From Branchipolynoe longqiensis (Eukaryota > Annelida > Polychaeta > Phyllodocida > Polynoidae): a stretch of DNA of 64,000 bases. The notes beneath the pieces were generated by a model. That model was not told where the DNA came from. It did not search any database and was given only the letters and a program-made list of their open reading frames with translations. The DNA lies in NCBI GenBank assembly GCA_030323885.1, contig CM059203.1:4030001-4094000 (forward strand), read 5' to 3'. Positions 42,570-53,744 of the stretch are shown piece by piece. A program made the position numbers and the translations under genes. The stretch's first letter is position 1, and each line of letters begins with the position of its first letter.

Positions 42570-42666
42570 AATTATCCAGATTTGATTCTACATATGCAAC
42601 TTAGGTACTGTTGCACATTTTAAGCACTTGTCACCATATAGAAGAGCAGACAGAGTCAATTTAATA
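42532..42666 (+). repeat. Duplicated MITE1-insert junction, copy 1
   Basis: The last ~38 bp of the insert plus ~97 bp of MITE1. An almost identical copy lies at 43911-44045. Confidence 0.85.
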
Positions 42667-42875
42667 GAACCTGTTACTGCAGAACCCTATGGTGTCAGAG
42701 TTTTGGCGTGCTTGCCGAAATATTTGTGGATGGTTGCACTTCAAATATCTCAAAAGTTAGACATTTAAAACAAAATTTACTTCAAACTAATGTAAGGGAG
42801 GCTAGAACAATCAACTTAATATATTTAACTCGGAAAATGACAGAAACTCAAAACCATCGGACTATGCAACTTTAA

Positions 42876-43701
42876 TCATCTGTTATTGTCATCACTTGTT
42901 TATTCACATCATGGAGACCAGCTAGATAAGCATCGCTTTTCTGGGATCCTTTCTGTCTGTAAGGAATTTGTATGCATTTATTGTATCACCTCAGTTTATT
43001 GTAAACATACCTTACAGAGAATTAAAATAAAAGAATTGAATTGAATAGTTAGACTTAGAGGTAAATCTTTTATCTAGGAAAGAAAAAGGTCTGCGTCATT
43101 GTTAAATGCAGTTGTTCACATTTTTGATTGGTTGATTTTATGTGGTTGAAATAAATAGTATAACAATTAATCACAAAGATTTTCTTGAGATGCATTCCGC
43201 TGTTTAAAAACGAATTTCGGGATAATTTACGACACAAACAAGCAGCTTCTTTGACATGGATTTATTCAAGTAGTAGTCAGGTATAGTAGTAATGTTCACA
43301 AGGTCAAAAGTTCACAGGTCAAATGTTTGTCGATTCCAACTCTCAACCCTTTCATGTGTAGTGTCTTGTTCGTCATTTGTAGGGATGGGTGGGCGACCGA
43401 GTAAAGCTGGTGGTGTTGGTGGTTCGGCTGCTGGAGGCGTAGTGATGGAAGTAGGATCTGGCAAGCCGACGATCACCAGGTGTGATGTCACAAGTCTCGC
43501 GTGCGAGAGTTAGTTCACGAGAATTCCGGCAGGAGGTGTGGTGGTTAGCGGGATCGAACCCAGGTGGTGCCACCGCAGTACCTCCTTGTTCGCGCGCAAA
43601 TTACCCATGTTGACGAACCAACATGAACAATGCGTGACTTTCGGTTAGAGAGGTCTTACTGTAGTAAGCTAACGCTGACTTCCTTGTCCACCTTGTCCAA
43701 G
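42876..43701. other. No gene recognised upstream of a candidate exon
   Basis: Includes a fragment of MITE2 end (AAATCTTTTATCTAGG, about 43063-43078), moderately GC-rich sequence at 43380-43600 with GGTTAGCGGGATCGAACCC (minus-strand B-box-like), and a GGTTAGAGAGGTCTTACTG end of pogo-like type near 43643. Confidence 0.35.
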
Positions 43702-43845
43702 GTGAAAATGATTGATTACGGGCAGGCCACCTACAAGACTGATTTCTACTATTTTTCAAGTAAGGCTGCAAATAAAAATATCAAGAAATACCCACAGATA
43801 GTGCCAGAACTGGCTGACTACATCCCAACAACGAAAATGACAGAG
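43702..43845 (+). CDS. Candidate internal exon of an unknown gene
   Basis: A 144-nt segment, exactly 48 codons in phase 0. It lies between a pyrimidine-rich CTTGTCCACCTTGTCCAAG acceptor-like sequence and a GAG|GTATAC donor-like sequence. The reading frame gives VKMIDYGQATYKTDFYYFSS... and ...QIVPELADYIPTTKMTE, with balanced amino acid use and codon choice unlike the surrounding AT-rich DNA. I do not recognise the family. There is no visible neighbouring exon in the window. It may be a real host exon, a captured exon or chance. Confidence 0.35.
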
Positions 43846-43910
43846 GTATACTCACATAATAATTTCAAGTCTTCACCGTAAAAAAAATTAATTCATAATC
43901 TCAGGTGGTA

Positions 43911-44045
43911 CGTAGTCCGTGAAAATAGTGCGAGTATCCACGTTCGTAAATTATCCAGATTTGATTCTACATATGCAACTTAGGTACTGTTGCACATTTT
44001 AAGCACTTGTCACCATATAGAAGAGCAGACAAAGTCAATTTAATG
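43911..44045 (+). repeat. Duplicated MITE1-insert junction, copy 2
   Basis: Matches 42532-42666 with very few differences and includes the same insert/MITE1 boundary (GTTCGTAAATTATCCAG). It stops at AGTCAATTTAATGGG. Confidence 0.85.
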
Positions 44046-44644
44046 GGTCGTTCTCAGAAACACTGTACCATTTTTGTGACATGGAATTGAAAAGTGAAAA
44101 CATTCTAAATAATAGCAGAAAACATAAAAAATAATGACAGAATTCATATTGATATCAAGCTTTATATGTTGTGCATATGTCAGAGTTGAAATTTAGTTTT
44201 TTCACCTTTTGATGTTGATCATATAGAAGCTGAGAAAGCTGTTAAAATTAACCGTGTAACATCCATCCAGAGCATCATTTTAACACACATCCATAGCGTC
44301 ATTCTGACACACAACAAATTCAAATAAGATTTGATTGATTACAGTTAAGCCAAAAGAATTATTTCCTACAAGAAAAAGATTGAAAAAAACATCTGGAAAT
44401 GTATGGTGTCGATATGCAAATCTTCATATTTTCACTTTAGCACAAAATTATATAAGCATATTTTTTATACATTTTGTGGGATAGATTAAATACATATAGT
44501 ATTGCTAACAATGTAACGTGGAAACCAAAAATGTGGTACACCCTTTCTGAGAATGACCCATATGGGAGCAAGGCCTCTGTCTATTTATACCCATCATTTG
44601 TCCAGCCCTCCCCACTAGGGCAGGGTACCCACAACACATGCCTA
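44046..44644. other. AT-rich, no gene recognised
   Basis: No recognisable domain. Two TTCTCAGAAA/TTTCTGAGAATGACCC motifs at 44046 and 44545 are inverted relative to each other (GGGTCGTTCTCAGAAA and its complement). They suggest an AT-rich ~510-bp inverted-repeat element between them. Confidence 0.4.
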
Positions 44645-45315
44645 ATACCCCTGTCACACTATGACGTAACGAGCCAACGTAAGTCTGACATGCTCACGTT
44701 TTGCCATTACGTTGACGTACATTGGGTAACGTTATGATGACGTCAGAATGACGTTAGACTGACGTCGAGCTACGTCACGTTACGTCGTGTTACGTCGGCA
44801 TGCATCAAGGTTTTGAACCTGTTCAAAACTTTCGACGTAACTCAAATGTAAGGGTTTACGTTCACCATACGTTCTGTACACGTTCGGCGAACGTCAATGA
44901 TGTTAGATGGACGTTACGCAAATGCTGCTCACTATGTTGCACTACGTTCCACTACGTTGACCCACATTAAAGCCGGTGGAAATGTCCATGTGGCGTAATG
45001 GGAACGTCAGGAGAACGTACGCAGAACATATGTCCAATGTTCGTTCAGTGTTTCGCCACCATGTAATGACATATGTAACGTCACATAACGTAGTTCTGGC
45101 GATGGAATAACGTACATAACGTTTCGTGAGCGTAATGACATTGTCCTCTCTTGTTGAATGACGCTATCACTATGCTTTACCGACGTTACGCTCTCGTCAA
45201 CTACGCTGCATCCACATTCAACTTGTGCCCAAATTTGCATACTACGCCGAGAAGTTCGACGTTTTTCACGTTCTCCCTACGCTGACATCGTTACGTCATA
45301 GTGTGACAGGGCCTT
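44645..45315. mobile_element. S1 element, copy e (ACGT word)
   Basis: Termini ATACCCCTGTCACACTATGACG / complement of CGTCATAGTGTGACAGGGCCTT, flanked by TA. Core GTTTTGAACCTGTTCAAAAC (about 44810-44829). It is the same subfamily as S1-a but in the opposite orientation. Confidence 0.8.
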
Positions 45316-45499
45316 TAGGTCCATCCATGGGTTGCACCCACCCTCACGGTAACATCACCTAATGCTGTCTGTCTTCCTCTGTTACAGAAGTATAACGGCA
45401 GCAGAATGTCTCTGGTCATGTATGTTTTCTAATAAGTTGGTTAATATTTGACTAGTACTAAGAGTAGTCTAACAACAAATTACAATATTATCCATTCAC

Positions 45500-46230
45500 C
45501 ATTATTCTGTTTGATTATGTGTTTGATTCTGATTGATTTTCTGTTTGATTTTCTATTTTAGTCTGTGTTTTATTCTATGCTTGATTCTATCCTTAATTCT
45601 GTGTTTGATTCTGTGTTTGATTCTGTGTTTGATTCTGCTTGATTTTCTGTTTGATTTTCTATTTTAGTCTGTGTTTTATTCTATGCTTGATTCTATCCTT
45701 AATTCTGTGTTTGATTCTGTGTTTGATTCTGCTTGATTTTCTGTTTGATTTTCTATTTTAGTCTGTGTTTTATTCTATGCTTGATTCTATCCTTAATTCT
45801 GTGTTTGATTCTGTGTTTGATTCTGCTTGATTTTCTGTTTGATTTTCTATTTTATTCTGTGTTTTATTCTATGCTTGATTCTATCCTTAATTCTGTATTT
45901 GAGTCTGTGTTTGATTCTGCTTGATTTTCTGTTTTATTTTCTATTTTATTCTGTGTTTTATTCTATGCTTGATTCTATCCTTAATTCTGTGTTTGATTCT
46001 GTGTTTGATTCTGTGTTTGATTATGTCTGATTTTCTGTTTGATCTTCTGTTTGATCCTCTGTTTGATCCTACGTGTGATTCTCTGTTTGTTCCTATGCTT
46101 GATTCTATGCTTGATTCTATGCTTGATTCTATGCTTGATCCTATGTTTGATTATATCCTTTATTCAAAGTTTGATTCTCCCTTTGAGTCTCTCTTCGATT
46201 CTCTCTGATTTTGTGCTTGATTTAATGTCT
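45500..46230. repeat. 94-bp / 12-bp tandem repeat
   Basis: About five 94-bp higher-order units (starts near 45641, 45735 and 45829) are made of TTGATTCTGTG-like subunits. They degrade to CTATGCTTGATT units at the right end. The Leu/Ile/Cys/Phe-rich open frames are repeat artefacts. Confidence 0.85.
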
Positions 46231-46254
46231 GTTTTATATGTCATATATATACAC

Positions 46255-46492
46255 GGGTGTAGCTAGACCTTTAACGATGCGTACTCCTAATTTCGGCAGG
46301 GGGTTTAGGGGGCCGCTTAAGCTTAAGCTTAAGCTGGTGGATTTTACACATTTTAGACTTGAGTTTTTGACACTCCGGACTACTACATGCCTCCTCTCTC
46401 TCTCTCTCTCTCTTTAGTATTTTTTAATTAAAATTTTTGTTGACAAAACGAGGTGGACGTTTTGGCATACGCGTGTACGCCTAGCTACGCCC
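46255..46492. mobile_element. hAT-type MITE with GGGGCGTAGCTAGG terminus
   Basis: Termini CACGGGTGTAGCTAGACC / complement of CGCCTAGCTACGCCCCTG, flanked by ATATATA on both sides. The CAGGGGCGTAGCTAG type of terminus is familiar from hAT elements (from memory). A (CT)n tract (46393-46413) is internal. Confidence 0.6.
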
Positions 46493-46496
46493 CTGA

Positions 46497-46985
46497 TATA
46501 TATGGGTCAGGATCACGAAAAGAGGCCAATTGGTGGAAGTTGTCGGCTTCGAGCATGGATGTCGGCGTCGATCGGTATAATTATAATTTAGCATTGACAG
46601 AGGTGTTGGAAAGTCTTTAAATTTATCCTGAATGTAAAGGTCGAGAAAATACAACAACCTGATTTGTTTCTAGGATAATTTAATATAAAACAAAGAAATG
46701 CACGAGACTTTAAGAATTGCGACGCCGACATCTGTTAAAGTTGTCGGCGTCGATCATTGGATGTCGGCGTCGATCGGTATAATTATAATTTAGCATTGAC
46801 AGAGGTGTTGGAAAGTCTTTAAATTTATCCTGAATGTAAAGGTCGAGAAAATACAACAACCTGATTTGTTTCTAGGATAATTTAATATGAAACAAAGAAA
46901 TGCACTACACTTTTAAGAATTGCGATGCCGACATCTTCACTTGACCACCGATTGGCCCGTTTTCGTGAGGCTGACTCATATATAT
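46497..46985. mobile_element. Inverted-repeat element with duplicated 203-bp palindromic unit
   Basis: Outer termini ATATGGGTCAGGATCACG / complement of CGTGAGGCTGACTCATAT. Inside, a unit bounded by GATGTCGGCGTCGATC and GCGACGCCGACATC occurs twice in tandem (starts about 46556 and 46759, period 203). Confidence 0.65.
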
Positions 46986-47940
46986 ATATATATATTATAT
47001 ATATTATATATATGAAGTGGGCGTGTCTACTCGCCTTGAGCAATTTGCGCACTCGTCCAACGGGCGCGCAAATTGCTTCCGCATGTGCACGCGAGGGTTC
47101 GCGGGGGTTAAAGCGTTGCTTAGCGACTAGCTAAGCAACGGAAGAAGGTCGGGCGTTCGGGGCCTGACCCGGCAGACGTGTTTATGCGCGCTCTGTCATT
47201 TCAGCCGATATTTGGTCTTTTTCTTATCTAAATTCTAAAACTAATGTAATCAAACCACACGGGAGGGAAAGGGAGTTATCTGCTCCTTTAATAGGTATAC
47301 ATATTTCGCTGGTATCCTTGTTAGTTATGGTAAGAATAAAGTCGTGAGCTCTTGTGAAGGTGGACTGGGACGTTCCTTGCATCTTTACTATCCTCCAGTA
47401 TTACTGTAGATTAACCGCTATGGAAAACCTGATATTCGATTGCTTTATATGTAATTAAGGGCCTTAAGCCTAAGCAGGCCTTATGCAGTTACTTAACCCA
47501 TCTGCGGGAATACAATGACAAACTCTAACCGAATCTAACGTAGTGTTACTTTAGGGCGGAAATTAACGACATTAACTTAGAACTGATTATCAGTGACAGC
47601 GGCGGCATCCCTAGCCGTACGCGTACTTCTGGAATTATTCAGTAACATAATTAATATACCGAAATGCGAAGGGGACAGCCAGTTAGTTGAAATAACCTAA
47701 CTTATGGAAGTAGGGAAACTTTAGGCCTATAAATGCGCTCGACGGCAAATTGCGTATGTAGACGAAACTCTGGCTTTCCGCCTTAAGCACGGGGAGGACA
47801 CCGACGGCGACGGACTAACTGCAGACGGGAGGAGGAGCCGCAGCAGCCCGCGGCAGGCCCACATGGAAATTATTACATAATATTACATAAAATTAACACG
47901 TTAGGCTCGCCTTAAGCGGGGGCAGAATAGCCGAACGGTT
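46986..47940. other. Apparently unique stretch, no gene recognised
   Basis: GC-rich at 47040-47180 and 47750-47870, otherwise mixed. A perfect stem-loop with 10-bp arms lies at 47115-47139 (GTTGCTTAGC, 5-nt loop). No domain or known RNA was recognised. Confidence 0.35.
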
Positions 47941-48364
47941 AAATATATATATATATGTAGGACATAAAACCCCAACAAGCAAACGACATCCTGACACTGA
48001 CTCAGCCCATCCTTCTCCCATCCCTAGTAATGCTACCTGCCAGGCAATATGTTTCTAATGCAGCATGTCATGGAATTATCTGAATGCAATATTTTACATT
48101 AGATAAAATACCACTTTGTGTCCGTCTATTCACCACCTCCACCACTTTTCGCGGTGTAAGCTGAAGCTGTGACCTGGTGTACTGGGTCAAAGCTTCAATC
48201 CTTCTACTGTGACCCGCGGAACTCGGAACATGCCTATTCATCGTCTCGTCTCAGTATCAGCGAATTTAAACCTAGAAATAGAATGAAACCAGAAACTCAA
48301 ATTGATCATTCATAGAGTGGAATATATAATATTGTCATGGGGGTGATGAAAATGGGAAATATTG

Positions 48365-48437
48365 CGCCTAGAGTGGGACTCGAACCCACATCTCTTTGCA
48401 TTCTGGTCCAGTGTGCTAACCATTACACCACCTAGGC
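48365..48437 (-). other. tRNA-like Pol III unit in the LTR
   Basis: Intact A and B boxes and acceptor stem, as at 38170. Confidence 0.7.
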
Positions 48438-48685
48438 TCCCTGCTATCACTACACTACCCACGCCTACCTGTCTATGTGGTTACTTTCCTGAGAGGTCAG
48501 TGCAGACTACTACACTCGTCCCCCTGGAATTGTAAGTCTTTTAATGCTTAGAATTACATACATACAGGCAATGCACTAACACATACATACACAGGATAGG
48601 TTCAACAACCATACAGCGCGTAGCTTGTAAAGGATCATCGTCACGGCAACCAGTGTCATGGGGGTGATGAAAATGAGAAATATTG

Positions 48686-48758
48686 CACCTAGAGTGGGAC
48701 TTGAACCTACATCTCTTTCCATTCCGGGCCAGTGTGCTAACCATTACACCAACTAGGC
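48686..48758 (-). other. tRNA-like Pol III unit in the second LTR, mutated
   Basis: Same layout but with changes in the acceptor (CTAGTTG), B box (GGTTCAAGTCC) and acceptor 3' strand. Confidence 0.65.
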
Positions 48759-48881
48759 TCCCTGCTATCACCAAACTACCCACGCCTAGCTGTCTATGTG
48801 GCTACTTGCCTTAGAGGTCAGTGCAGACTACTACAATATCTCTGCACTGGAGGAATAAAGTCTGACTTCCTTCAAACCTTA

Positions 48882-49298
48882 AGCAGCTGTCACACATCAC
48901 CGGATTGAGCAACGGACAGAATTGTCTAGTCCGGTGGTGTTTCGGAGTGATAAGTATCAAAATGTATTAAAATGTGTCAAAATGTTGCGATATCGGGACA
49001 AGGGGCCTGGACGAACGGACATGAAACGGACATGAAACGGACATGAACGGATAACCAACGGATGGTAAGCAGACTAAATGGACTCAAACCAGACAAGAAC
49101 CATAGACGTCAATCCGGCGGCATCTGTTCCAAGTTTTCTGCATGTTCAAAACATGTACCGGATCGGGCCGGATATCAATGGATATCAATGGATGTGCAAC
49201 AGATATGCAATGGACACAAACCGGACTTTGCCGGATATAAACGGACTTTGTTTGGTTTCTTTCTGTTTCACCAATCCGGTGATGTGTGATAGCCGCTT
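48882..49298. mobile_element. S1 element, copy f (ACGGACATGAA word)
   Basis: Termini AGCTGTCACACATCACCGG / complement of CCGGTGATGTGTGATAGC, flanked by TA. 11-bp word units lie at 49018-49062. The core GTTTTCTGCATGTTCAAAAC lies at about 49133-49152. It is the same subfamily as S1-b, inverted. Confidence 0.75.
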
Positions 49299-49649
49299 TA
49301 GAATCGCTTTGTATTTTTCATTCAGGTCAGATTCAGGGGGAATATGAATCATGTGGATAACAGTCTCATGGTGATTCTAGGACTGAGTTATGGTGATGGG
49401 TAGGTGGGAGAATGTGTTCGATGATGTACAGAGTGTGGCATTCGGCTTCAAGAGGCATTTGTAGACCATGATGGTGGAGACTGATCTGTGTTCGGGGACT
49501 GGGTGAGGATTACTGAGGCGCTGAGGTTTCAAGTCTTTCGCAGGTCAAACACAAAACTGGAGTTTGCGGATCGCATTGCTTTCCTATTTTCTGGAGCTGC
49601 GGTCAACCCGGATGTCATTTGTATTGGGCATGTTGGAACAGCCATGGCA

Positions 49650-51315
49650 GGGTGAGGAGTCATGACAGTGTGACCAGTCATGCTAGTGTGACCAGTGATG
49701 ACAATGTAACCAGTCATGATATTGTGACCAGTCATGACCATGTGACCAATCATGACAATGTGACCAATCATGACACCATGACCAGACATGGCAGTGTGAC
49801 CAATCATGACAGTGTGACAAATCATGACAGTGTGAACAATCATGACAGTGTGAACAATCATGACAGTGTGAACAATCATGATACCATGACCAATCATGAC
49901 AGTGTGACCAATCATGGCATTGTGACCAATAATGACAGTGACCACTCATGACAGTGTGACTAATCCTGAAAGTGACCAATCATGACAGTGTGACAGATCA
50001 TGACAGTGACCAGTCATGACACCATGACCAGTCATCACAGTGTGACCAATCATGACAATGTGAACAATCATGAGAGTGTGAACAATCATGAGAGCATGAC
50101 CAATCATGATAGTGTGACCAATCATGGCCTTGTGACCAATCATGACAGTGAGCAGTCCTGACATAGTGATCAGTCATGACAGTGTTACTAGTCATGACAG
50201 GGTGGCTAATCCTGAAAGTGTGACCAATCATGACACTTGACAGTGTGGCCAATCATGACAGTGGCCCTTCATGGCAGTGTGACCAATCATGACAGTATAG
50301 CCCATCATCACAGTGTGACTAGTCATGTCAGTGTGACCAATCATGAAATTGTGACCGATCATGGCAGTATGACCAATCATTATGGTGACCAGTCATAACA
50401 GAGTGACCAGTCATGACAATGTGACTAGTCATGACAGTGTGACCAACCATGACAGTGTGACCAATCATGACAGTGTGACCAGTCATGACAGAATGACCAG
50501 TCACCACAGTGTGACCAATCATGTCGGTGTGACCAGTCATGACTGTGACTAGCCATGACAGTGTGACCAATTATGAAGGTTTGACCAATCATGGAAGTAT
50601 ACCCAATCATGACCTTTTGACCAATCATGAAAGTGACCAGTCATGACAGTGCGACCAATCATGAGAGTGTGACGAGTCATGACATTGTGACCAGTCATGT
50701 CAGTGTTTACCAATCATGACAATGTGACCAATCATGACAGTGTTAGCAATCATGATAACTAGACCAAGCATGAGAGTGTGACAATCATGACAGTGTGACA
50801 ATCATGACAGGGAGACCAATCATGACAGAGTAGCCAATCAGGACAGTCAGACAATCATAACAGGGCGACCAATCATGTCAGTGTGACCAATCAGGACAGT
50901 GTGACCAATCATCAGAGTATTAGCAATCATGATAACTAGACCAAGCATGAGAGTGACAATCATGATAGGGCAACTAATCATGACAGTATGACCAGTCATG
51001 GCAGTTATACCAAGTGTGACAGTGTTGCCAATGATGACAGTGTGAATAATAATAATAGCATAACCAGTCATGTCAGTGTGAGCAATTATGACAGCTAGAC
51101 CAGTCATGATGTCTAGACCAAGGATGACCGTGTGGCAATCATGACAGCGAGACCAAGTGTGACAGTGTAAACAATCATGACAGTGTGACTAATCATGACA
51201 GTGTAGCAAATCATGTGAGAGAGACCAATCATGACAGCATGACAGTGTGACCAATCATGACAGCATAGGTAATCATGACTATGACTAATCATGACAATAT
51301 GACTAATTGTGAGTG
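49650..51315. repeat. 18-bp minisatellite (CATGACAGTGTGACCAAT)
   Basis: About 90 imperfect units. Because 18 is divisible by 3, both strands keep open frames such as HDWSHC or HDSVTN repeats. Frame-breaking variants and absence of any other domain argue against coding. Units degrade toward the right end. Confidence 0.9.
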
Positions 51316-51319
51316 TGGT

Positions 51320-52440
51320 CAATACTTGCTTTAGCTTGAAGTAACTTTTTAATTATAAACGGCTAACTTTGGAAATATTTGAAGTGAAAACATGCAAAAT
51401 GATTGTAGGTGATCATGTACAAATTGTGACACCCCATCGCTTCCTCACTAACAGATTTAGTATTGCGTTCTGTGCATCAACAACGGCTTAATAAATAATA
51501 AGTGCACCATTATCTAAAGGGCCTGTCACACTACGACCTATGGCGTTAGCGTATGCCGGCGTATGCGGTTTTTGACCATACACCATCAGAGGTTACGCAT
51601 AGGTTACGCATCGGTTGGGCATAGGTCATATACGCTCTTCATAGGTTGTCATAGGTCGGCATAGGTCGAGTGGCAAAAAGAAATTGTGCATGTTCAAAAT
51701 GTTCAACTTATGCCAGCGTGTGGCCCATACGGTTCTCATAGGCTGGATGTACGCTGGGCATACGTCAGCGTGTGTTATGCACACATAAGGGGTAATTCGG
51801 CATAGGTTAGCCGTACGTGGAACGACACCCTCCGGGTGTCTCTGGCATACTCACAACGTTCTGTAAATGGGCTGTCACACTACGGTGTATAGCCACAGCA
51901 TATACCAACGTATTTGATTTTCGACCGATACGCCGTCGTACGCCATCATACATCATGCATAGGCTGGGCATATGTCATATGCGCTTGTCATAGGTCATCA
52001 TAGGTCAGCGTAGGTCGAGCCGCTGAAACAGTTTTGTGCATGTTCAAAACTTTCAACCTATGCCGGCGTGTGGCTCATACGTTCCTCATACGCTACATGT
52101 ACGTTAGAGGTAAGTCGGAATATGTTAGGAGCACGTTCGGTATATGCCGGCCTACGTTACTCATATGCTGGTCCTGTCGTCTCCAACCGCCAAATTACGT
52201 CCCAATACACCGAGTATACATCGTCATATGCTCTGCATATGTCGCTATATGGTAGGGATATGGTAGCCATACGCCAGGCGTATGCTACGCGTATGCTTCA
52301 TATGCCACTGGGACCTCCCACAGTGGACAAAGGTTGGCTTATCTTGACCTATAACGTTTTTCGCCACGTTACGCGTATGCTGCCGCCATACGCCGTAGTG
52401 TGACAGGCCCTTTAGTTGGACATGTGAGGTAAGATCTATG
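51320..52440 (-). mobile_element. MITE1 fragment split by S1-g
   Basis: GAAGTAACTTTTTAATTATA ... CACCATTATCTA on the left and TAGTTGGACATGTGAGGTAA on the right fit the reverse MITE1 consensus at ATCTAAGTTGGATATG. This shows a TA target for the S1 insertion. Confidence 0.6.
51517..52412. mobile_element. S1 composite, copy g (CATAGGTCGG/CATACG word)
   Basis: Outer termini AAGGGCCTGTCACACTACGACC / complement of GCCGTAGTGTGACAGGCCCTT, flanked by TA. A second left terminus at 51866 (GGGCTGTCACACTACGG) shows two related elements side by side or one nested in the other. The cores TGTGCATGTTCAAAATGTTC (51685-51704) and GTTTTGTGCATGTTCAAAAC (about 52031-52050) are shared with other S1 families. Words repeat every 10 bp. 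Confidence 0.75.
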
Positions 52441-52473
52441 TTATATTATGTCATGTAGCTACTGGACGAAGGC

Positions 52474-52782
52474 TTACGCCTGTATGTCCAGATCTCCATC
52501 TGTATCTGATAAATACGTATAGGAGTTATCCGTATTTCTCAGAGCCCCCTCATAGTTGTACACCAGGTCCTGATTTGTCCACAGTTTGTCGAGTCTCCGT
52601 TCAAAAGCCTTAACACTTGGTACGTGGACAACGGCACTTGGCAGGTTGTTCCACATCTTGGGTATTCTCTGCGTGAAGAAGTGTTGTCGGAGTCTGACAA
52701 TTTGATGTTTCGGTGTTGACAATTTGATGTTTTCATTTTGATGATTCCAGACTGAAGCTTTTAACACAAAACCCGTTGGCAA
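52474..52782 (-). pseudogene. C-terminal end of a CR1/L2-type LINE reverse transcriptase ORF
   Basis: A 102-codon open frame. It includes IKLSTPKHQIVRLRQHFFTQR, then KMWNNLPSAVVHVPSVKAFERRLDKLW. This is the characteristic tail of CR1/L2/Rex-type ORF2 proteins: FFxQRxxxxWNxLPxxVVxxPSVxxFxxRLDxxW. In a full element it follows the reverse transcriptase domain. Here the endonuclease and polymerase parts are absent, so it is a 5'-truncated copy. The ATG is incidental. It lies beside S1-g and the MITE1 fragment. Confidence 0.75.
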
Positions 52783-52852
52783 TAAATAATAAATCTTGTA
52801 TGACCGTAAATGTTCCTAGGCTGTAAACCTCTAGCAAACAAACCCAATTAAT

Positions 52853-52935
52853 ACTTTACAACCCCAATGCCCTTAATAAGGCAATAGTCCATGGTGTGTC
52901 AAATCGTGTGTGTGGAACGTAACCTTGGACTAGGC
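52853..52935 (+). repeat. Direct repeat flanking the 124-bp satellite, left copy
   Basis: CTTTACAACCCCAATGCCC then TTAATAAGGCAATAG and GTCAAATCGTGTGTGTGGAA. It matches 58862-58940. Confidence 0.65.
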
Positions 52936-53180
52936 GCGGTGACTTATAAAATTGGTACTTGTCGCTTCTTAGCCTGGCCCTCGGCATTAATAGGATAGGG
53001 CAAGGACTGGTTAGCTCAGTGTCAGGATAATGTGACTGAATGGGATATCGTGTAATGGTGCCAGCGGCCTGATTTCCCAGTGGGACAACACTATAAAGTC
53101 GCCATGGGTGCGCACTGTCACAAGTTGGTACCGGCCCGGATATGACCTTAAATGTTGCTAGGCTGTAAACTTCCAACAAA
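52936..53180 (+). mobile_element. SINE-A, 5'-truncated
   Basis: Body from GGTGACTTATAAAATTGG to AAACTTCCAACAAACC, with all middle blocks present. Confidence 0.75.
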
Positions 53181-53740
53181 CCAACCCAATAGACTAGATC
53201 GCCATTCCAGCCGCGCGGTGCATTGTGGGATGCGTGGAAGAAAACCAAACCCCATGAAGCACATGGCTAATGCTAAGACTCATCTCAGCTCTTGTTTCAA
53301 ACATAGAATACCAACTAAAAAAATATATATATAATAAATTAAAATATTAATCTTTTATCTAACATTGTAATTACATCAACCTAATCAGCACATCTTATGC
53401 CATGTGCATTTAGATTTAGACAAATCTGGGCACTCGGACTAGTGTTAGAGCCATAGCCAGAGTCAGTTTTACTTATTTATTCATGTTTATATTTATATCC
53501 TATGGTTAATAACATCTGTAGTGCTAGGAAAAGGGTAGGGTTAATCAGGCATTGGTTAGATATTTCTTTGAAACAAGTTTTTGTTGACACATTTGACATT
53601 TTAATATTTAGAACAATAATTACTAATCAATGGTGATGTAAACACCAGCCTGTAAAGTGACTGAAATTGTATGTTTCTTAGCTCAAAATGCCTAATTATT
53701 GAGAGTTGTGTCTTAAACTGTTTTGTTTGATATATCTGAC
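53181..53740. other. AT-rich, no gene recognised
   Basis: AT-rich sequence leading into the satellite. No repeat family was recognised apart from short A and T runs. Confidence 0.4.
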
Positions 53741-53744
53741 TCCA

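Larger units (their letters stand above)
41868..42871 (+). mobile_element. MITE1 interrupted by a ~640-bp insert
   Basis: TTAA on both sides (41864-41867, 42872-42875). MITE1 sequence stops at AACAATTATCT (about 41929) and resumes at about 42570 with AATTATCCAGATTTG, so AATTATCY is duplicated as an apparent 8-bp target-site duplication. Confidence 0.8.
48333..48835 (-). mobile_element. TRIM-like retroelement, complete (minus strand)
   Basis: LTRs at 48333-48514 and 48654-48835, both exactly 182 bp, with a 139-bp spacer. The 4-bp target-site duplication ATAT is exact (48329-48332, 48836-48839). On the minus strand the spacer starts CTGGTTGCCGTGACG and ends CAGGGGGACGAG. tRNA-like units lie at 48365-48437 and about 48686-48758. 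The right-hand LTR has several substitutions relative to the left, so this copy looks older than the one at 38 kb. Confidence 0.85.

Noticed and set aside
45733..46266. Small hydrophobic transmembrane proteins
   Set aside because: The Leu/Ile/Cys repeats come from a 12-bp TTGATTCTGTG-like tandem repeat.
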